Shown here: positions 6,665-16,600 of the stretch, one piece after another | Numbering within the stretch: the stretch's first letter is position 1 | How the letters are laid out: every line of letters begins with the position of its first letter | Assembly (NCBI GenBank): GCA_040757715.1 | Contig: JBFLWS010000006.1 | Coordinates: 62,001 to 126,000, forward strand | Reading direction: 5' to 3' | Length of the DNA: 64,000 bases | Origin: CAIMFV01 sp040757715 | Lineage (GTDB): Bacteria > Pseudomonadota > Alphaproteobacteria > Caulobacterales > Caulobacteraceae | Notes under the pieces: model-generated | The model's input: only the letters and a program-made list of their open reading frames with translations | Database searches by the model: none | What the model was told of the DNA's origin: nothing | Position numbers and translations under genes: made by a program

Positions 6665-9508
6665 ATGTTGAACAGCCTGCGTCTCCGCAGTTTCCTGGCG
6701 ATTGGCGGATCCGCCTTCGCCCTCGCCACGGCGGCCTCAGCCGCGGATGCGCCCGCCGCGCCGCCTTCTGACAACGCCAACACCGTCCAGACCCTGGTGG
6801 TGACCGCCCAGCGCAAGGAAGAAGCCATTCAGGACGTGCCGGTGGCCGTGTCGGCCTTCTCGGCCAACACCCTGAAGAACGAGCAGATCCAAGGCGGCGC
6901 TGACCTGCTGCGCGCCATCCCGAACGTGAACTCGGCCCGCGGCAACTTCGGCGGCTTCAACTTCCAGGTCCGCGGCATCGGCACCAAGACCGTCGGCACC
7001 ACCGCTGACGGCGGTATCGGCGTGCACGAAAACGACATGCCGCTGATCGCCAACAGCCTCGGCGACTCCGACTTCCTCGACGTCGAACGCGTGGAAGTGC
7101 TGCGCGGCCCGCAAGGCACCCTGTTCGGCCGCAACGCCACCGGCGGCGTGGTCAACGTCATCACGGCTAAGCCGGTGGATCGGTATGAAGGCTCCGGCAC
7201 CATCGACTTCGGCAATTACAATTCGATCAAGGGCACGGGCTACGTCAACGCCCCGTTCGGCGACACCATCGCCGCTCGCGCCGCCTTCAGCTTCCTGAAG
7301 CGCGACGGCTTGGCCACCAACACCTATCTGAACCAGAAAGACGACGACCGGAACGAATATCAGGGCCGCGTCACCGTTTCTTGGAAGCCCACCGACCGGT
7401 TCCGCTCGTCGTTCATGTACGAGCGCTACGCTGAAAACGACCATCGCAATCGTACCGGCAAGCAGCTCTGCATCACCGATCCGGGTCAGACCTCGGTGGG
7501 CGGCGTGCCCACCAATGCGACCACCCAGAACATGCTGAGCCAGGGCTGCTCCAACGGCTCGCTCTATGGCGCCAATTCCTACGGTTCGCCCAACACCGCC
7601 GCCACTCTGGCCGGTCTCTACGGCATCGTCATCGGCCAGTCGTTCGGCAACCAGAACGCCGGCGTCACCACCCCGACCGATTACTTCAAGTACGCCTCGG
7701 CGACCCAGCCGATATTCCACAGCCGCTCCGACCTGGTGCAGCTGAACTCGCAGTACGACGTCACCGAGACCATCCAGGCGATCGCTGAATTCGGCTATGG
7801 CAGCAGCAACTACACCACCCGCGCCAACTACAATAAGTGGGTGCCTTCGCAGACCTTCCTCGCCGGCTTCCCCTTCGCGCCGTGGCCGTTCCCGGGCGTG
7901 CTTCCGGGCTCGATTCCGGGCGTCGGCGCGCCTTCGATCGGCGGCGTGGTGTCTGATCCCCAGATCGGCACCTTCAACAAGCTGACCACCATCGACTATC
8001 AGAACCAGGCGGCGCGTCAGGCCACCGCCGAACTGCGCTTCCAGTCGTCGTTCAAGGGCCCCTTGAACTTCCTGATCGGCGCCAACTACGTCAACTACGC
8101 CACCCAGAGCGACTACTACGTGCTCTCCAACGGCCTCTCGGTGCCGGCGGAATTCCTGGACGTCGCGCTGGGCGCCGGCATCCCGCTGGACTTCAATCCG
8201 AAGCCCACGGGCTCGGGCGGCAACTACTATGACAACCGCACCTTCTATCGCTTGAATTCCTACGCCGCGTTCGGCGAGGTCTACTACGACCTCACCCCGA
8301 CCCTGAAGCTCACCGTGGGCGCCCGTTACTCGGACGACCGCAAGTGGGACCAATCGCCCACCGTGCGCCTGTTGTCGGCTAGCGGCGGCGTGATGACCCA
8401 GCAATCGGTGGCCTTCAAGGAATGGACGGGCCGGGTGAACTTGAAGTGGTCGCCCAAGCTCGACTTCACCAACAAGACCGAGATTTACGCTCAGTATTCG
8501 CGCGGCTACAAGCCGGGCGGCTTCAACCCGGCTCAGTCGGTGGGCTTGGGCGTGGCGAAGAGCTTCAATCCTGAGTTCGTGGACGCCTATGAAATCGGCA
8601 CCAAGAACACTGTTCTCGACGGCACGATGATCCTGAACCTGACCGGGTTCTACTACGATTACTCGGGCTACCAGATCTCGGCCATCGTCAACCGCAACTC
8701 GGTGAACTCCAATATCGACGCCAAGACCAGCGGCCTCGAAGTGGAATCGCTGTGGGAGCCGGTGCGTCACCTGCGCATCAACGGCAACCTCGGCTATCTG
8801 CACACCGAGATCAGCAACGGCTCGGTGGTGGATCAGCTGAACATCACCGGCGGCGACCCGACTCTGACCCAGGTCAAGTCGATGAACACCTCGAACTGCG
8901 TCGCCAAGACCGCGGACGTGGCTGTGACCCAGGCCTTGATCAACGCTGGCGCCATCCCGGCGCCGCTCACCGCGGCGTTGTTCGGCAACCCCAACTTCGC
9001 CATGTCGTGCGAAGGCATCAACGCCCTGACCGGGATCTATCTCACCAACCCGGCGTTCCATGCGGCGCTGAATGGCTTGGGCTTGAGCTACACCGGCTGG
9101 AGCATCGCCAACGCCACCACCCTGGTGGGCGGCACGCCGCAAAACCTCAAGGGCCGCAAGCTGCCGAACTCGCCCGATCTCACCGCCTCCTTGGGCGTGG
9201 AGTACGAGTTCCGCATCGACGACTCCTGGCGTCTGACCCCGCGTTACGACATCTACTATCAGGACAAGAGCTACTCGCGCGTGTTCAACAGCTCGCACGA
9301 CCAGCTCAAGGCCTACGATATCTCCAACCTGTCGGTGTTGCTGGCCAACCGAGACTGGGACTTCAACATGCAGTTCTATGTGAAGAACCTGTTCGACAAG
9401 CGCTACATCCAGGACACCTACCTGACCGACGCCTCGTCCGGCCTGTTCACCAACCTGTTCGTCGGCGATCCGCGCACCTACGGCGTGGCCATCACCAAGC
9501 GCTTCTAA
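6665..9508 (+). CDS. TonB-dependent outer membrane receptor
   Basis: This 947-residue protein starts at ATG 6665, behind GGGAGGAAAG. A signal peptide spans ~1-26 with cleavage after ASA. A TonB-box-like segment (TVQTLVVTAQR) precedes the plug domain (QDVPVAVSAFS, VRGIGTKTVG, VEVLRGPQGTLFGRNATGG), and the rest is a 22-strand-type barrel ending GVAITKRF, with the C-terminal Phe used by the BAM complex. It imports a substrate across the outer membrane with TonB-ExbBD energy. The substrate cannot be read from sequence. This sphingomonad/caulobacter type often handles organic compounds rather than siderophores. The neighbouring AraC regulator and flavin monooxygenase suggest a lipid- or terpenoid-like substrate. 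Confidence 0.92.
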   Translation: MLNSLRLRSFLAIGGSAFALATAASAADAPAAPPSDNANTVQTLVVTAQRKEEAIQDVPVAVSAFSANTLKNEQIQGGADLLRAIPNVNSARGNFGGFNFQVRGIGTKTVGTTADGGIGVHENDMPLIANSLGDSDFLDVERVEVLRGPQGTLFGRNATGGVVNVITAKPVDRYEGSGTIDFGNYNSIKGTGYVNAPFGDTIAARAAFSFLKRDGLATNTYLNQKDDDRNEYQGRVTVSWKPTDRFRSSFMYERYAENDHRNRTGKQLCITDPGQTSVGGVPTNATTQNMLSQGCSNGSLYGANSYGSPNTAATLAGLYGIVIGQSFGNQNAGVTTPTDYFKYASATQPIFHSRSDLVQLNSQYDVTETIQAIAEFGYGSSNYTTRANYNKWVPSQTFLAGFPFAPWPFPGVLPGSIPGVGAPSIGGVVSDPQIGTFNKLTTIDYQNQAARQATAELRFQSSFKGPLNFLIGANYVNYATQSDYYVLSNGLSVPAEFLDVALGAGIPLDFNPKPTGSGGNYYDNRTFYRLNSYAAFGEVYYDLTPTLKLTVGARYSDDRKWDQSPTVRLLSASGGVMTQQSVAFKEWTGRVNLKWSPKLDFTNKTEIYAQYSRGYKPGGFNPAQSVGLGVAKSFNPEFVDAYEIGTKNTVLDGTMILNLTGFYYDYSGYQISAIVNRNSVNSNIDAKTSGLEVESLWEPVRHLRINGNLGYLHTEISNGSVVDQLNITGGDPTLTQVKSMNTSNCVAKTADVAVTQALINAGAIPAPLTAALFGNPNFAMSCEGINALTGIYLTNPAFHAALNGLGLSYTGWSIANATTLVGGTPQNLKGRKLPNSPDLTASLGVEYEFRIDDSWRLTPRYDIYYQDKSYSRVFNSSHDQLKAYDISNLSVLLANRDWDFNMQFYVKNLFDKRYIQDTYLTDASSGLFTNLFVGDPRTYGVAITKRF

Positions 9509-9535
9509 GACAGGCGCAGTTTAAGACCACTACGA

Positions 9536-9568
9536 CGGCGGCGGGGCGACCCGCCGCCGTTTTTCTTT
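9536..9568 (+). terminator. intrinsic terminator of the TonB receptor gene
   Basis: A perfect 10-bp stem CGGCGGCGGG (9536-9545) / CCCGCCGCCG (9550-9559) with a GCGA tetraloop is followed by TTTTTCTTTT. It is a textbook rho-independent terminator and closes the receptor gene as a single transcription unit. Confidence 0.9.
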
Positions 9569-9613
9569 TGGGCGCCGCCGCGAGAGGCGAGCGCTCGTAA
9601 AATCAGTGAACCG

Positions 9614-10639
9614 TCACTCGCCGATGACGGCGACGCCGGCTTCGCCGTCGCGGAAGGCGCTGGGCGAGCACCCCGTCCAGCGCTTGAAGGCCCGGGCGAA
9701 GTTGCTGGTGTCGTTGAAGCCCAAGAGATAGGCCACCTCGGTGACCGACAGGCTGAGTTGGAGCAGGTACTGGCAGGCCAGCTCCCGCCGCGTATCGTCC
9801 AGCAGCTGCTGGAATGAAGTCGAACGCTGGTGCAGTTTGAAGCGCAGCGAGGCCGGGCTGAGGTCCATGGCCCTGGCCACGGTGTCGCGCGAGCAATCGC
9901 CCTTGGGCAGGAGCTCCATGATCTTGTGCCGCGTGCGCGTCACCACGTCCCCCCGCTCCAGCCGCGCCAGATATTTGGAGGCGATCAGGTCGTTCACCTG
10001 GGCGAGCTCGGCGCTGGCGCCCGGCAGACGCGCGGTCACGTCCCGCCGATCGAAGGCCAGGCACAGCTGCTCGCAGCCAAAGCGCGGCTCGACCTTGAAC
10101 ATGTCCACATAGGGCGCGAGACCCGCGGGCGCGACGCGGCGCAGCTCCACTCGCCTTGGCGCGAAGCCATCGTGACTGAGCGTGCGCATCGTGACGATGA
10201 CACAGCCCACGAACGCGTCCTCCGCCACGTCGCTGGGCGGCATGAGGGAGTGAACGCGCAGTTCCACCACCTCGCCGAGATCACGCACTTCGAGGGTCAC
10301 GGCGTCGGTGATCAGCCGCATGAACCGCTCGAGCCGGCGCAGGAAATCCATCTGGGTCTCGCTGGCGGCCAGGGCGTAGCCCACGGCGTGCAGGTTCAGG
10401 AAGTGCATCTGACGGGCCACGGTCAGCCCGAATTGCGGGTCTCCGCTGGCCTCCACCGCCAAGGCGAACAGGTGGTGAAGCTGCTGGGTGGAGATACGAA
10501 CGAGGGGATCGTTAGAGATCGGCCGCGCCAAGCCGGCCGCGGAAAGCAAGGCTGGAGCAGACACGCCGTAGCTGTCGAGGGCCTTGACCACCGCATTGAG
10601 CACGCTGCCGATGGTGGTGAACTGGTCCCGCAATAACAC
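9614..10639 (-). CDS. AraC-family transcriptional regulator
   Basis: This 341-residue protein has an N-terminal ligand-sensing domain of the arabinose-binding-like type found in OruR/VirS-type regulators (it begins QFTTIGSVLNAVVKALDSYG). The C-terminal AraC double helix-turn-helix spans ~240-335, with SVTEVAYLLGFNDTSNFARAFKRWTG as the second HTH, split here only by reading order. It probably controls either the neighbouring monooxygenase gene, which lies upstream in the same direction, or the TonB receptor, which converges on it. A 178-base gap separates it from the monooxygenase, so it likely has its own promoter. Confidence 0.88.
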   Translation of the reverse strand: MLLRDQFTTIGSVLNAVVKALDSYGVSAPALLSAAGLARPISNDPLVRISTQQLHHLFALAVEASGDPQFGLTVARQMHFLNLHAVGYALAASETQMDFLRRLERFMRLITDAVTLEVRDLGEVVELRVHSLMPPSDVAEDAFVGCVIVTMRTLSHDGFAPRRVELRRVAPAGLAPYVDMFKVEPRFGCEQLCLAFDRRDVTARLPGASAELAQVNDLIASKYLARLERGDVVTRTRHKIMELLPKGDCSRDTVARAMDLSPASLRFKLHQRSTSFQQLLDDTRRELACQYLLQLSLSVTEVAYLLGFNDTSNFARAFKRWTGCSPSAFRDGEAGVAVIGE

Positions 10640-10817
10640 GCGCTCCCGACGTTTTCAGCGGCCTTGACGCGCCAAGACAGTGAACGTCGATAACTCTACC
10701 GCCACAATCTGGATATAATCACAAGCCCTCGCCGATGCGAGGCGTGCGAATTTGAGCGGTCGTGGCGCGCATGCATGGACCGCCTGCGCGCCAATTCCGC
10801 CGTCTCGCCCGAGCCGC

Positions 10818-12323
10818 CTATTCGTAGAGGAACTCCGGTCCGTCCAGATCGACCGCCGGAATCTCTTCCCGCTCCACCCAATAGTCCTGGGTATGGGCCC
10901 ATTCGGCCTTGTCGCCGCGCTTGGGCAGCTGGTCCATGGCCCGCAACAGATAGCCGGGATTGAAGTTCTCGGTGTCAATCCAGGACAGGAGCTTCATGTC
11001 CTTGTCCTCGGGCCGCAGGCGCACCGAAACTCGCTTCTTGCCGAGCTGGTCCATGTGCTTGAGCAGGCGGCAGACGAAATCGCCCAGGAGGTCCACCCGC
11101 AAGGTCCAGCTGGCGCGGAAATAGCCGAAGATCCACAGCATGTTGGGGATGCCGGTGAACATCATGCCGCGGTAGGTGACGGTCTTGGCGAAGTCGAGCG
11201 GCTGCCCGTCGATGACGAAGTCGATGTCGCCCAGAACGCTGAGATTGAAGCCGGTGGCGGTGACGATGATGTCGCCCTCCAGCTCCTTGCCCGACTTCAG
11301 GCGGATGCCCTTTTCGGTGAAGCGGTCGATCTCGTCGGTGACGATGTCCACCTTGCCCTTGACCACGGATTGGAACAGGTCGCCGTCGGGCACGAAGGCG
11401 ATGCGCTGACGCCAGGGCCGGTACTTCGGCGTGAGGTGGGTGGCCATGTCGAAGTCGGGGCCCACATAGGCGCGCACGCCCGCGAGGAGCTCCTCCTTCA
11501 CCACCTCCGGCTCCTTGAACGAGCGCTCGGTGAACACGGCCTGATCGAACAACACCTTGCGGCGGACGATCTCGTGGATCCAGGTCTCGTCGATCTGCAG
11601 CACGCGCAGCATGTCGGCGAGTTCGTTCGCATTGTTCCCTGGGATGAAATAGGTGGGCGAGCGCTGCAACAGGGTCACGTGGGCGCAGTCGTCGGCGATG
11701 GCCGGCACCACCGTGGCCGCGGTGGCCCCCGAGCCAATCAGGATCACCTTCTTGTCCTTATAGACCAGATCCTTGGGCCAGGTCTGCGGATGGACGATCT
11801 CGCCCTTGAAGTCGGCCATGCCCTCCCACTCGGGGGTGTAGCCCTCCGAATGCCGGTAATAGCCCTGGCACATCCACAGGAAGTTGGCGGTGAAGGTGGC
11901 CGTCTCGCCGCTGACCAGCTTGGTGGCGGTGATGGTCCACAGATTGTCCTTGGACGACCAGCTGGCCTTCGAAATCTTGTGGCCATAGCGGATGTGTCGG
12001 TCGAGATGGTTCTCCTCGATCACCTCGCCCATGTATTTGATGATCTCGTCGGCGCTGGCGATGGGCGCGCCGACCCAGGGCTTGAAGCGATAGCCGAAGG
12101 TGTAGAGGTCGCTGTCCGAACGGATGCCCGGATAGGTGTGCATGTGCCAGGTGCCGCCGAAGGTCTCGTACATTTCGAGCACGACAAAGCTCTTGTTCGG
12201 GCACTGCTCCTGCAGGTGATAGGCGGCGCCGACGCCGGAAATGCCGGCCCCGACGATGAGCACGTCGAAGTGCTCGCTCTTGGCTTTGGCGGCGGGACGC
12301 TCAAGGGTGTCCGTAGCAGTCAT
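10818..12323 (-). CDS. flavin-containing Baeyer-Villiger-type monooxygenase
   Basis: This 501-residue protein has an N-terminal FAD Rossmann motif GAGISG near residues 25-30, the fingerprint FKGEIVHPQTWP (FxGxxxHxxxWP of Baeyer-Villiger enzymes) near residue 167, and a second, NADPH-binding Rossmann motif GSGATA. It would insert oxygen into a ketone, or oxygenate a heteroatom, using NADPH and O2. The true substrate is unknown, and long-chain or cyclic ketones are typical of the group. Its promoter region contains FNR/CRP-like palindromes. Confidence 0.9.
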   Translation of the reverse strand: MTATDTLERPAAKAKSEHFDVLIVGAGISGVGAAYHLQEQCPNKSFVVLEMYETFGGTWHMHTYPGIRSDSDLYTFGYRFKPWVGAPIASADEIIKYMGEVIEENHLDRHIRYGHKISKASWSSKDNLWTITATKLVSGETATFTANFLWMCQGYYRHSEGYTPEWEGMADFKGEIVHPQTWPKDLVYKDKKVILIGSGATAATVVPAIADDCAHVTLLQRSPTYFIPGNNANELADMLRVLQIDETWIHEIVRRKVLFDQAVFTERSFKEPEVVKEELLAGVRAYVGPDFDMATHLTPKYRPWRQRIAFVPDGDLFQSVVKGKVDIVTDEIDRFTEKGIRLKSGKELEGDIIVTATGFNLSVLGDIDFVIDGQPLDFAKTVTYRGMMFTGIPNMLWIFGYFRASWTLRVDLLGDFVCRLLKHMDQLGKKRVSVRLRPEDKDMKLLSWIDTENFNPGYLLRAMDQLPKRGDKAEWAHTQDYWVEREEIPAVDLDGPEFLYE

Positions 12324-12392
12324 GATGTTTCCTGGCCCTGATATTTTGTTTGTTGTCGCAGGTTAGCGTCGTGAACTCCGCCCCTGCGATCC

Positions 12393-12406
12393 TTGATCGA
12401 AATCAA
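12393..12406. promoter_or_regulatory. perfect FNR/FixK-type box
   Basis: TTGAT-CGAA-ATCAA matches the TTGATN4ATCAA consensus of FNR/FixK/Anr regulators exactly. It sits 70 bases upstream of the monooxygenase start and 194 bases before the secreted-protein gene. It may tune the oxygen-using monooxygenase to oxygen supply. Confidence 0.6.
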
Positions 12407-12407
12407 G

Positions 12408-12430
12408 CTATGTGAACATTGATCACATAG
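12408..12430. promoter_or_regulatory. 23-bp CRP/FNR-like palindrome
   Basis: Arms CTATGTGA (12408-12415) and TCACATAG (12423-12430) are perfect complements around a 7-base spacer. TGTGA/TCACA halves recall CRP sites, but the spacer is one base longer than the CRP norm of six. It lies directly beside the FNR-type box. Confidence 0.5.
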
Positions 12431-12599
12431 GGGCGGCTTGGCAATCCCCCGCGTGAGCCGCCATTGACCTCATGGTGAACCGCGGGTGAACGCCGACTTC
12501 AGCCCCGGGCTCTGCGCCGTGTGTTGAACTCCTGGCATCGGATCCATCCGACAGGGGCCAAGGGGGCTTCCCGGGAGATCCGTCTTCGGGAGTTGAAAC

Positions 12600-13010
12600 A
12601 TGGCTAATCTATTGAAGTCGAAAACGTTTCAGTCGACCCTCATCGCTGGCGCGGCCCTGCTCGGCCTCGCCATCACCGGCTCGGCCCATGCGGCCACGGC
12701 CTTCGCCGGCGTCGCGCCGCCGACCCACCTCGGCGCCTGCCCGTTCACGTTCAAGTTCGAGGGGATCATCTCCTCGCCCACACCGGCGGTGGTGAAGTAT
12801 CGCTGGATCCGTTCCGACGGCGCCATCGCCCCGGTGCAAACCGTGGCCTTTGAGCGCGCCGGCCGCATTCCGGTGTTCGACACCTGGACCATCGGCCGCA
12901 GCTATGTGGGCTGGGAAGCGCTGCAGCTCTACACCCCCAATGGCTTTGTCTCAAACAAGGCCGTGTTCAAGCTGCGCTGCGTGAACCCGCTCACCGGCGG
13001 CGTCCAGTAA
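12600..13010 (+). CDS. small secreted protein, unknown function
   Basis: This 136-residue protein starts at ATG 12600 with a ribosome site in GGGAGTTG. A signal peptide spans ~1-31 (AGAALLGLAITGSAHA) and is cleaved after AHA. The mature part (~105 residues) has two Cys (GACPF and KLRCV) that could form a disulfide, and short beta-like segments suggesting an Ig-like or beta-sandwich fold. I do not recognise the family. It is transcribed divergently from the monooxygenase and shares its FNR/CRP-like region. Confidence 0.75.
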   Translation: MANLLKSKTFQSTLIAGAALLGLAITGSAHAATAFAGVAPPTHLGACPFTFKFEGIISSPTPAVVKYRWIRSDGAIAPVQTVAFERAGRIPVFDTWTIGRSYVGWEALQLYTPNGFVSNKAVFKLRCVNPLTGGVQ

Positions 13011-13026
13011 CAAGCCGACCTGGCGA

Positions 13027-13058
13027 CGCCGGAGCGCCGTGGGGTCGGCGCTTCGGCG
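13027..13058. terminator. bidirectional stem-loop between convergent genes
   Basis: CGCCGGAGCGCCG (13027-13039) pairs with CGGCGCTTCGGCG (13046-13058) with one G-T wobble and loop TGGGGT. It lies between the convergent secreted-protein and Lrp genes. There is no T-tract, so termination may be weak or Rho-assisted. Confidence 0.5.
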
Positions 13059-13080
13059 GCCGCTGGCCAGATCCCGCTTA

Positions 13081-13542
13081 TCAAATGGGCAGCACGTTGG
13101 TGTGCTTCACCTCTTCCAGCACCGCGTAGGTGCGAGTCTCGCGCACCCCCGGCATCTGCACCAACACATCGCCGAGGAAGGCGCGATAGGCGGCCATGTC
13201 CTTCACCCGCGCCTTGATCAGATAATCGAAGCCGCCCGCCACCATGTGGCATTCCAGGATGTCGGACGATCGTCGTGCCGCCTCGGCGAAGGCTTCGAAT
13301 ACATCCCCCGTGGTGCGGTCGAGCACCACCTCCACGAAGATCAGCAGCGCCCGATCGGCCTTCACCGGGTCGAGCACGGCGGCGAACCCGGCGATGACCC
13401 CGGCCTCGCGCAGGCGCCGCACCCGCTCCGAACAGGCCGAAGGGGACAGGTGGCAGCGCTCGGCCAGGTCGAGATTGCTGATCCGTCCCTCGCTCTGCAG
13501 CACCCTGAGCAATCGGCGATCAGTATCGTCAAGATGAATCAT
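13081..13542 (-). CDS. putR: Lrp/AsnC-family regulator, probable proline-responsive activator PutR
   Basis: This 153-residue protein has an N-terminal AsnC-type HTH (DTDRRLLRVLQSEGRISN, then LAERCHLSPSACSERVRRL) and a C-terminal RAM ligand-binding domain (VRETRTYAVLEEVKH). It is transcribed divergently from putA with 120 bases between. That arrangement is known from Agrobacterium, Rhodobacter and Caulobacter relatives, where the Lrp-type PutR activates putA in response to proline. Direct repeats overlapping its own start suggest autoregulation. Confidence 0.88.
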   Translation of the reverse strand: MIHLDDTDRRLLRVLQSEGRISNLDLAERCHLSPSACSERVRRLREAGVIAGFAAVLDPVKADRALLIFVEVVLDRTTGDVFEAFAEAARRSSDILECHMVAGGFDYLIKARVKDMAAYRAFLGDVLVQMPGVRETRTYAVLEEVKHTNVLPI

Positions 13543-13580
13543 TGCGCGTGAAACCTCGCTTCAACGCTCAATCATTGCGC
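13537..13580. promoter_or_regulatory. direct repeats AATCATTGCGC, candidate Lrp/PutR operator
   Basis: Two identical 11-mers AATCATTGCGC at 13537-13547 and 13570-13580 start 33 bases apart, close to three helical turns. The first overlaps the regulator's start codon. Phased repeats suit an Lrp-type octamer wrapping the putR-putA region. Confidence 0.55.
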
Positions 13581-13662
13581 ATAGGCGCTGAAATTCCGCA
13601 ACACATTCGGCCAAAATAGGCTTACGCCGGAGCAAACACACCATTGCCCCGGGAGATGCGCC

Positions 13663-16600
13663 ATGCCCAGCTTCGACGATCTCGACCACATCAAGTATCG
13701 CGACGAGGCTTCCGCCGTGGCGGACCTCCTGGCCGCCTGCCCGCTCGCGCCCCACGACCGGGCCGAGGTGGTGGCCGAGGCCGTGGAGCTGGTGCGCGGC
13801 GCGCGGAAGGCGGTGGTCAAGCAAGGCGTGGTGGAGAGCTTCCTGCAGGAGTTCTCCCTCGGCACCCGCGAGGGCCTCGCCCTCATGTGCCTGGCCGAGG
13901 CCCTCTTGCGCACGCCCGATGAACACACCCGCGACCGCCTCATCGCCGAGAAGATCGGCTCGGCGGACTGGGCCTCGCACGCGGGCAAGTCGGACAGCGT
14001 GTTCGTCAACGCCTCCACCTGGGGCCTGATGCTCACCGGCAAGCTGGTGGACGTGGACGAGGAGGCCAAGCGCGACCTCTCCGGCTTCATCATGCGCCTC
14101 GCCGGACGGCTGGGCGAGCCGGTGATCCGCCAGGCCGTGGGCGCGGCGGTGAAGATCATGGGCGAGCAGTTCGTGCTCGGCCGCACCATCGAGGCCGCCA
14201 TCGCCCGGGCCAAGCGCGAGAACTTCCTGTGCAGCTTCGACATGCTGGGCGAAGGCGCGCGCACCGCCGCCGACGGCGAGCGCTATGAGCGCATCTACGC
14301 CGACGCCATCCACGCGGTGGGCAAGGCCAAAACGGGAGAAGGCCCAGAGACCGGCCACGGAGTCTCGGTGAAGCTCTCCGCCCTATCGCCGCGCTATGAG
14401 GCGACGCAGGAGGATCGGGTGTGGTCCGAGCTCTATCCGCGCCTGAAGCGCCTCGCCCTCATCGCCGCCCAATACGACCTCAACTTCGCCATCGACGCCG
14501 AAGAGGCCGATCGCCTCGTCTTGAGCCTGAAGCTGGTAGACCGCCTGGCCCGCGAGCCGGACCTGGGCGGCTGGCGCGGCCTTGGGGTGGTGGTGCAGGC
14601 CTATCAGAAGCGCAGCCTTCGGGTGATCGAGGCCCTGGCCGCCCTGTCGCGCGACACCGGCCGCCGGCTGATGGTGCGCCTCGTCAAGGGCGCCTATTGG
14701 GACAGCGAGATCAAGCGCGCCCAGGTGCTCGGCCGCCCCGACTATCCGGTGTGGACCACCAAGCCAGCCACCGACCTCTGCTACCTCGTCTGCGCCAAGG
14801 CCCTTATCGACGCTGCGCCGCACCTCTATCCGCAGTTCGCCACCCACAACGCCCACACCCTCGCCGCCGTGCGACGCCTGGCCGACCACGCCGGCGTGCG
14901 CATCGAGCATCAGCGCCTGCATGGCATGGGCGAGGCGCTCTACGCCGCCGCCGCACAACGACAGCCGGGCCTCACCGTGCGCGCCTACGCCCCCGTGGGC
15001 GGGCATGAGGAGCTGCTGCCCTATCTGGTGCGCCGCCTGCTGGAGAACGGGGCCAACACCTCCTTCGTCCACGCCCTCCTCGACGAGCGCATTCCCGCCG
15101 ACCAGGTGGTGAAGGACCCCGTGGCCCTGGTGGAGGCCCATCCCGGCCCGCATGCGCGCATCCCCGCCCCGCCGCATCTCTATGGCGAAGAGCGGCTGAA
15201 CTCGTCTGGCCCGGACCTCTCCATCGTCGCCGAGCGCCACCGCCTGGCGGCGGCCGCCAGCGCCGCAGCGGCCACGCGTCACCTCGGCCGGCCCATCGTC
15301 GGCGGCGAAGAGCGCGTGGGCGAGCATGAGCGCGAGGCGCGCAGCCCCATCGACCGCACCCGCCTCCTCGGCCTTTGCGCCGACGCCGCGCCGGCCGACA
15401 TCGAGGACGCCTTCCGCCTGGCCCGCGCAGCCCAACCCGCCTGGAACCGCCTCGGCGGCGCTCGGCGCGCCCAGGTGTTGCGGGCCATGGGCGAAGCTTT
15501 GGAGACGCATCAGGATGAGCTGATCGGTCTCGCCGTGCTGGAAGCCGGCAAGAGCTACGCCGACGCCATCGCCGAGGTGCGCGAGGCGGTGGACTTCTGC
15601 CGCTACTACGCCCTGCAGGCCGAGAAGCTGTTCGCCGGCCCGGAAGTGCTGAGGGGCCCGGTGGGCGAGACCAACAGCCTGTCCCTGCACGGTCGCGGCG
15701 TCTTCGTCTGCATCAGCCCGTGGAACTTCCCGCTCGCCATCTTCACCGGCCAGATCGCCGCGGCCCTCGCCGCCGGCAATGCGGTGCTGGCCAAGCCGGC
15801 CGAGCAGACCCCGCTCATCGCCGCCGCCGCCGTGCGCCTGTTCCACGGCGCGGGGCTCGATCCGCGCCTCCTCGCCCTCCTGCCCGGTCGCGGCGAGAGC
15901 GTGGGCGCGGCCTTGGTGCGCCATCCCGAGCTCGACGGCGTCGCCTTCACCGGCGGCACCGAAACCGCCTGGGCGATCAACCGCACCCTCGCCGATCGCA
16001 AGGGCCCCATTGTCCCCTTCATCGCCGAGACGGGAGGGCTCAACGGCCTCTTCGTGGACACCACGGCCCTGCGCGAACAGGTGCTGGACGATGTGATCCT
16101 GTCCGCCTTTGGTTCAGCGGGCCAGCGCTGCTCGGCCCTGCGCATCCTTTTCCTGCCCAAGGACACCGCCGACCAGATCATCGAGGGGCTGAAGGGGGCC
16201 ATGGACGCCCTGGTGGTGGGCGACCCCGCCGATGCGCGCACGGACATCGGCCCGGTGATCGACGAGGAGGCTCGCGCCGGGCTTGAGGCCCACCTCGCCC
16301 GTCTCACCCGCGAGGACCGGGTGCTGCACCGCGCGCCCCTCACCCGCGCGCCGGGCACGGGGCTCTTCTTCGCCCCGGCTCTCGCGGAAATCCCCAGCGC
16401 CGACTACCTGGAGAAGGAGGTGTTCGGCCCCATCCTGCACGTGGTGCGCTACGACCCGGAAAAGCTGCCCGCCGTCGCCAGGTCCCTCGCCGAGCGCGGC
16501 TATGGCCTGACGCTGGGCGTGCACAGTCGCATCGAGGCCTTCGCCGAGGAGGTGGAAGCCCTGGTCCCGGCCGGCAACGTCTATGTGAACCGCTCCATCA

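Noticed and set aside
6737..9298. Very long reverse open frame opposite the receptor
   Set aside because: It is a GC-rich shadow without a ribosome site. The receptor frame has a signal peptide and family motifs.
6665..9508. TonB receptor as part of the lasso cluster
   Set aside because: It lies 3.4 kb away behind an unrelated gene, and it has its own terminator and neighbouring AraC regulator.
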